From contig JAFUQY010000072.1 in assembly GCA_017472105.1 (NCBI GenBank), positions 1 to 7,597 of the forward strand: a DNA stretch of 7,597 nucleotides. Reading direction: 5' to 3'. The notes below the pieces were generated by a model, which saw only the letters and a list, made by a program, of their open reading frames with translations, was not told the DNA's origin and made no database searches. Below, piece after piece: positions 6,929 to 7,597 of the stretch. The stretch's first letter is position 1; the number at the start of each line of letters is the position of its first letter. The position numbers and the translations under genes were made by a program. This DNA is from Clostridia bacterium. Its GTDB lineage: Bacteria > Bacillota_A > Clostridia > Oscillospirales > CAG-272.

Positions 6929-6958
6929 GCGAATGGGGTCTCGGTGGTCCCCATGAGC
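6929..6958 (+). other. conserved covarying hairpin in copy B
   Basis: ATGGGG (6933-6938) pairs with CCCCAT (6949-6954) around the loop TCTCGGTGGT, again flanked by GA on both sides and a GC/GC pair. It corresponds to 2885-2914 in copy A, with a G-C pair replacing A-U at the third position. Confidence 0.65.
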
Positions 6959-7088
6959 TCGCGTACAGTTTCCTGATAGATCGGACAAAACACTTCGGCA
7001 TCGCACCCTCAAGTTCAATCAGAAATTGTCCCCGTAGAAGGTTATCTATCAATCCAAGCTGCACATCGTCAAGAAAAATCCCCCTGAA

Positions 7089-7141
7089 GCTGACCAAATC
7101 CTACCCGTGCACTCCCCGTCAGCGCACTGCACCTCGTCAGC
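7089..7141 (+). other. nested stem with alternative TGCAC partners, copy B
   Basis: GCTGAC (7089-7094) pairs with GTCAGC (7136-7141), and inside it GTGCA (7107-7111) pairs with TGCAC (7128-7132). The competing upstream TGCAC is at 7060-7064. The bases between the arms differ from copy A at many positions, while the arms are unchanged. Confidence 0.5.
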
Positions 7142-7148
7142 ATAAAAG

Positions 7149-7171
7149 TTTTGCGGAGCTTTTTCAAAAGC
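7149..7171 (+). other. T-run/T-run/A-run hairpin module, copy B
   Basis: TTTTG (7149-7153), GCTTTTT (7158-7164) and CAAAAGC (7165-7171) correspond to the module at 3104-3129. Each homopolymer run is exactly one base shorter than in copy A (4, 5, 4 against 5, 6, 5), so the possible pairings are kept. Confidence 0.5.
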
Positions 7172-7216
7172 GACCCCGCGTCCCCCCTTAACAACAAACC
7201 TCAACTAACCATCACG

Positions 7217-7223
7217 TAGGAGA
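7217..7223 (+). promoter_or_regulatory. ribosome binding site of kbl
   Basis: TAGGAGA ends 9 nt before the ATG at 7233 and fixes the start of kbl. No other ATG in that frame between it and the conserved CANNYLGLA motif has a comparable site. Confidence 0.8.
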
Positions 7224-7232
7224 ACATACAAA

Positions 7233-7597
7233 ATGAAATCTGCACTGAATATTTTCCGTGCCACCTGCGATCAGATTGCAGCGGACGGCATGTCCAAGAA
7301 TGAAAAGGTTATCACCACTCCCCAGGGCGCAAGAGTTCTTGCAAACGGCCGTGAGCTGATTAACCTCTGCGCGAACAACTACCTCGGTCTCGCATCCAAC
7401 GAAACCGTTATCAACGCCGCTAAGAACAGCTACGACAAGTGGGGCTACGGTCTCTCTTCCGTACGTTTCATCTGCGGTACGCAGGAAGTTCACAAGAAGC
7501 TCGAAAAGCGTCTCTCCACCTTCCTCGGCACCGACGACACCATCCTCTACAGCTCCTGCTTCGACGCAAACGGCGGTCTGTTTGAAACCCTTCTCAC
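7233..7597 (+). CDS. kbl: 2-amino-3-ketobutyrate CoA ligase (glycine C-acetyltransferase), partial
   Basis: This PLP-dependent enzyme of the alpha-oxoamine synthase family cleaves 2-amino-3-ketobutyrate with CoA to glycine and acetyl-CoA, using the product of Tdh. Only the first 121 codons are in the window (full proteins are near 395-400 residues), so the PLP-binding lysine lies beyond the end. Visible family motifs are INLCANNYLGLAS at 43-55, SSVRFICGTQ near 78-87, and the block ILYSSCFDANGGLFETLL at the cut end, nearly identical to E. coli Kbl as recalled. Its N-terminus is slightly shorter than the E. coli protein. The gene follows tdh in the expected order but is separated by 427 nt containing repeat copy B, so it may have a separate leader or promoter instead of tight coupling to tdh. 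The cofactor-binding part cannot be assessed here. Confidence 0.95.
   Translation, partial: MKSALNIFRATCDQIAADGMSKNEKVITTPQGARVLANGRELINLCANNYLGLASNETVINAAKNSYDKWGYGLSSVRFICGTQEVHKKLEKRLSTFLGTDDTILYSSCFDANGGLFETLL

Larger units (their letters stand above)
6857..7175 (+). repeat. structured intergenic repeat element, copy B
   Basis: This is the second copy of the element at 2813-3133, beginning 51 nt after the tdh frame ends and ending 57 nt before kbl. The two copies are separated by a constant offset of 4044 nt from 2813 to 2914, so there are no indels there. The offset becomes 4043 after the divergent segment (6959-6994) and returns to 4044 after one extra T near 7085. It splits tdh from kbl, which are commonly adjacent in other bacteria. 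The two copies are diverged enough not to be a recent local duplication, and the genes between them are unrelated, so a dispersed family is likelier than a duplicated block. The rest of the 6806-7232 gap holds no gene, tRNA or terminator that I can see. Confidence 0.88.

Noticed and set aside
5732..7018. A 428-codon open frame on the minus strand
   Set aside because: It is antisense to tdh and runs into repeat copy B. The + strand frame has clear Tdh catalytic motifs.

Overview
The window reads as a stretch of a bacterial chromosome, probably from an anaerobic Bacillota (Clostridia-like) organism. That assignment is inference. It rests on the Bacillus-like form of the ribulokinase, strong AGGAG-type ribosome binding sites, C-ending codons in a moderately GC-rich genome with AT-rich gaps, and the mix of sugar and amino-acid fermentation genes. 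All six genes lie on the + strand, and every natural stop visible is TAA.

Layout: (1) araB ribulokinase (56-1735), followed after 34 nt by trpS, tryptophanyl-tRNA synthetase (1770-2780). (2) A 405-nt gap (2781-3185) that is mostly one copy of a ~320-nt intergenic element (copy A). (3) A zinc-type medium-chain dehydrogenase resembling L-sorbose-1-phosphate reductase (3186-4469), closed by a clear intrinsic terminator. (4) A 323-nt gap with two sigma70-type promoters and repeated CCCGATTC boxes, leading into a LysR-type regulator (4793-5713). (5) tdh, L-threonine 3-dehydrogenase (5768-6805), which carries an in-frame TAA at codon 293 although the rest of the frame is intact. (6) A 427-nt gap (6806-7232) that is mostly copy B of the same element. 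(7) The start of kbl, 2-amino-3-ketobutyrate CoA ligase (7233 onward, cut by the window end).

lysR-tdh-kbl form a recognisable threonine-to-glycine catabolic cluster. Tdh oxidises threonine to 2-amino-3-ketobutyrate, and Kbl splits that with CoA into glycine and acetyl-CoA. The LysR protein, 54 nt upstream of tdh on the same strand, is the natural candidate regulator. araB, trpS and the SorE-like gene have no evident pathway link to this cluster.

The most interesting part is the pair of intergenic elements. They align at about 79% identity by hand count over ~276 columns, sit at nearly equal distances from the next start codon (52 and 57 nt), and surround a ~37-nt divergent segment of almost constant length. 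They share a hairpin with one compensatory base-pair change, a nested GCTGAC/GTCAGC stem with competing TGCAC partners, and a T-run/T-run/A-run module whose three run lengths change together. This fits a structured leader RNA or a dispersed structured repeat. I recognise no named family in it, and its function is unknown.
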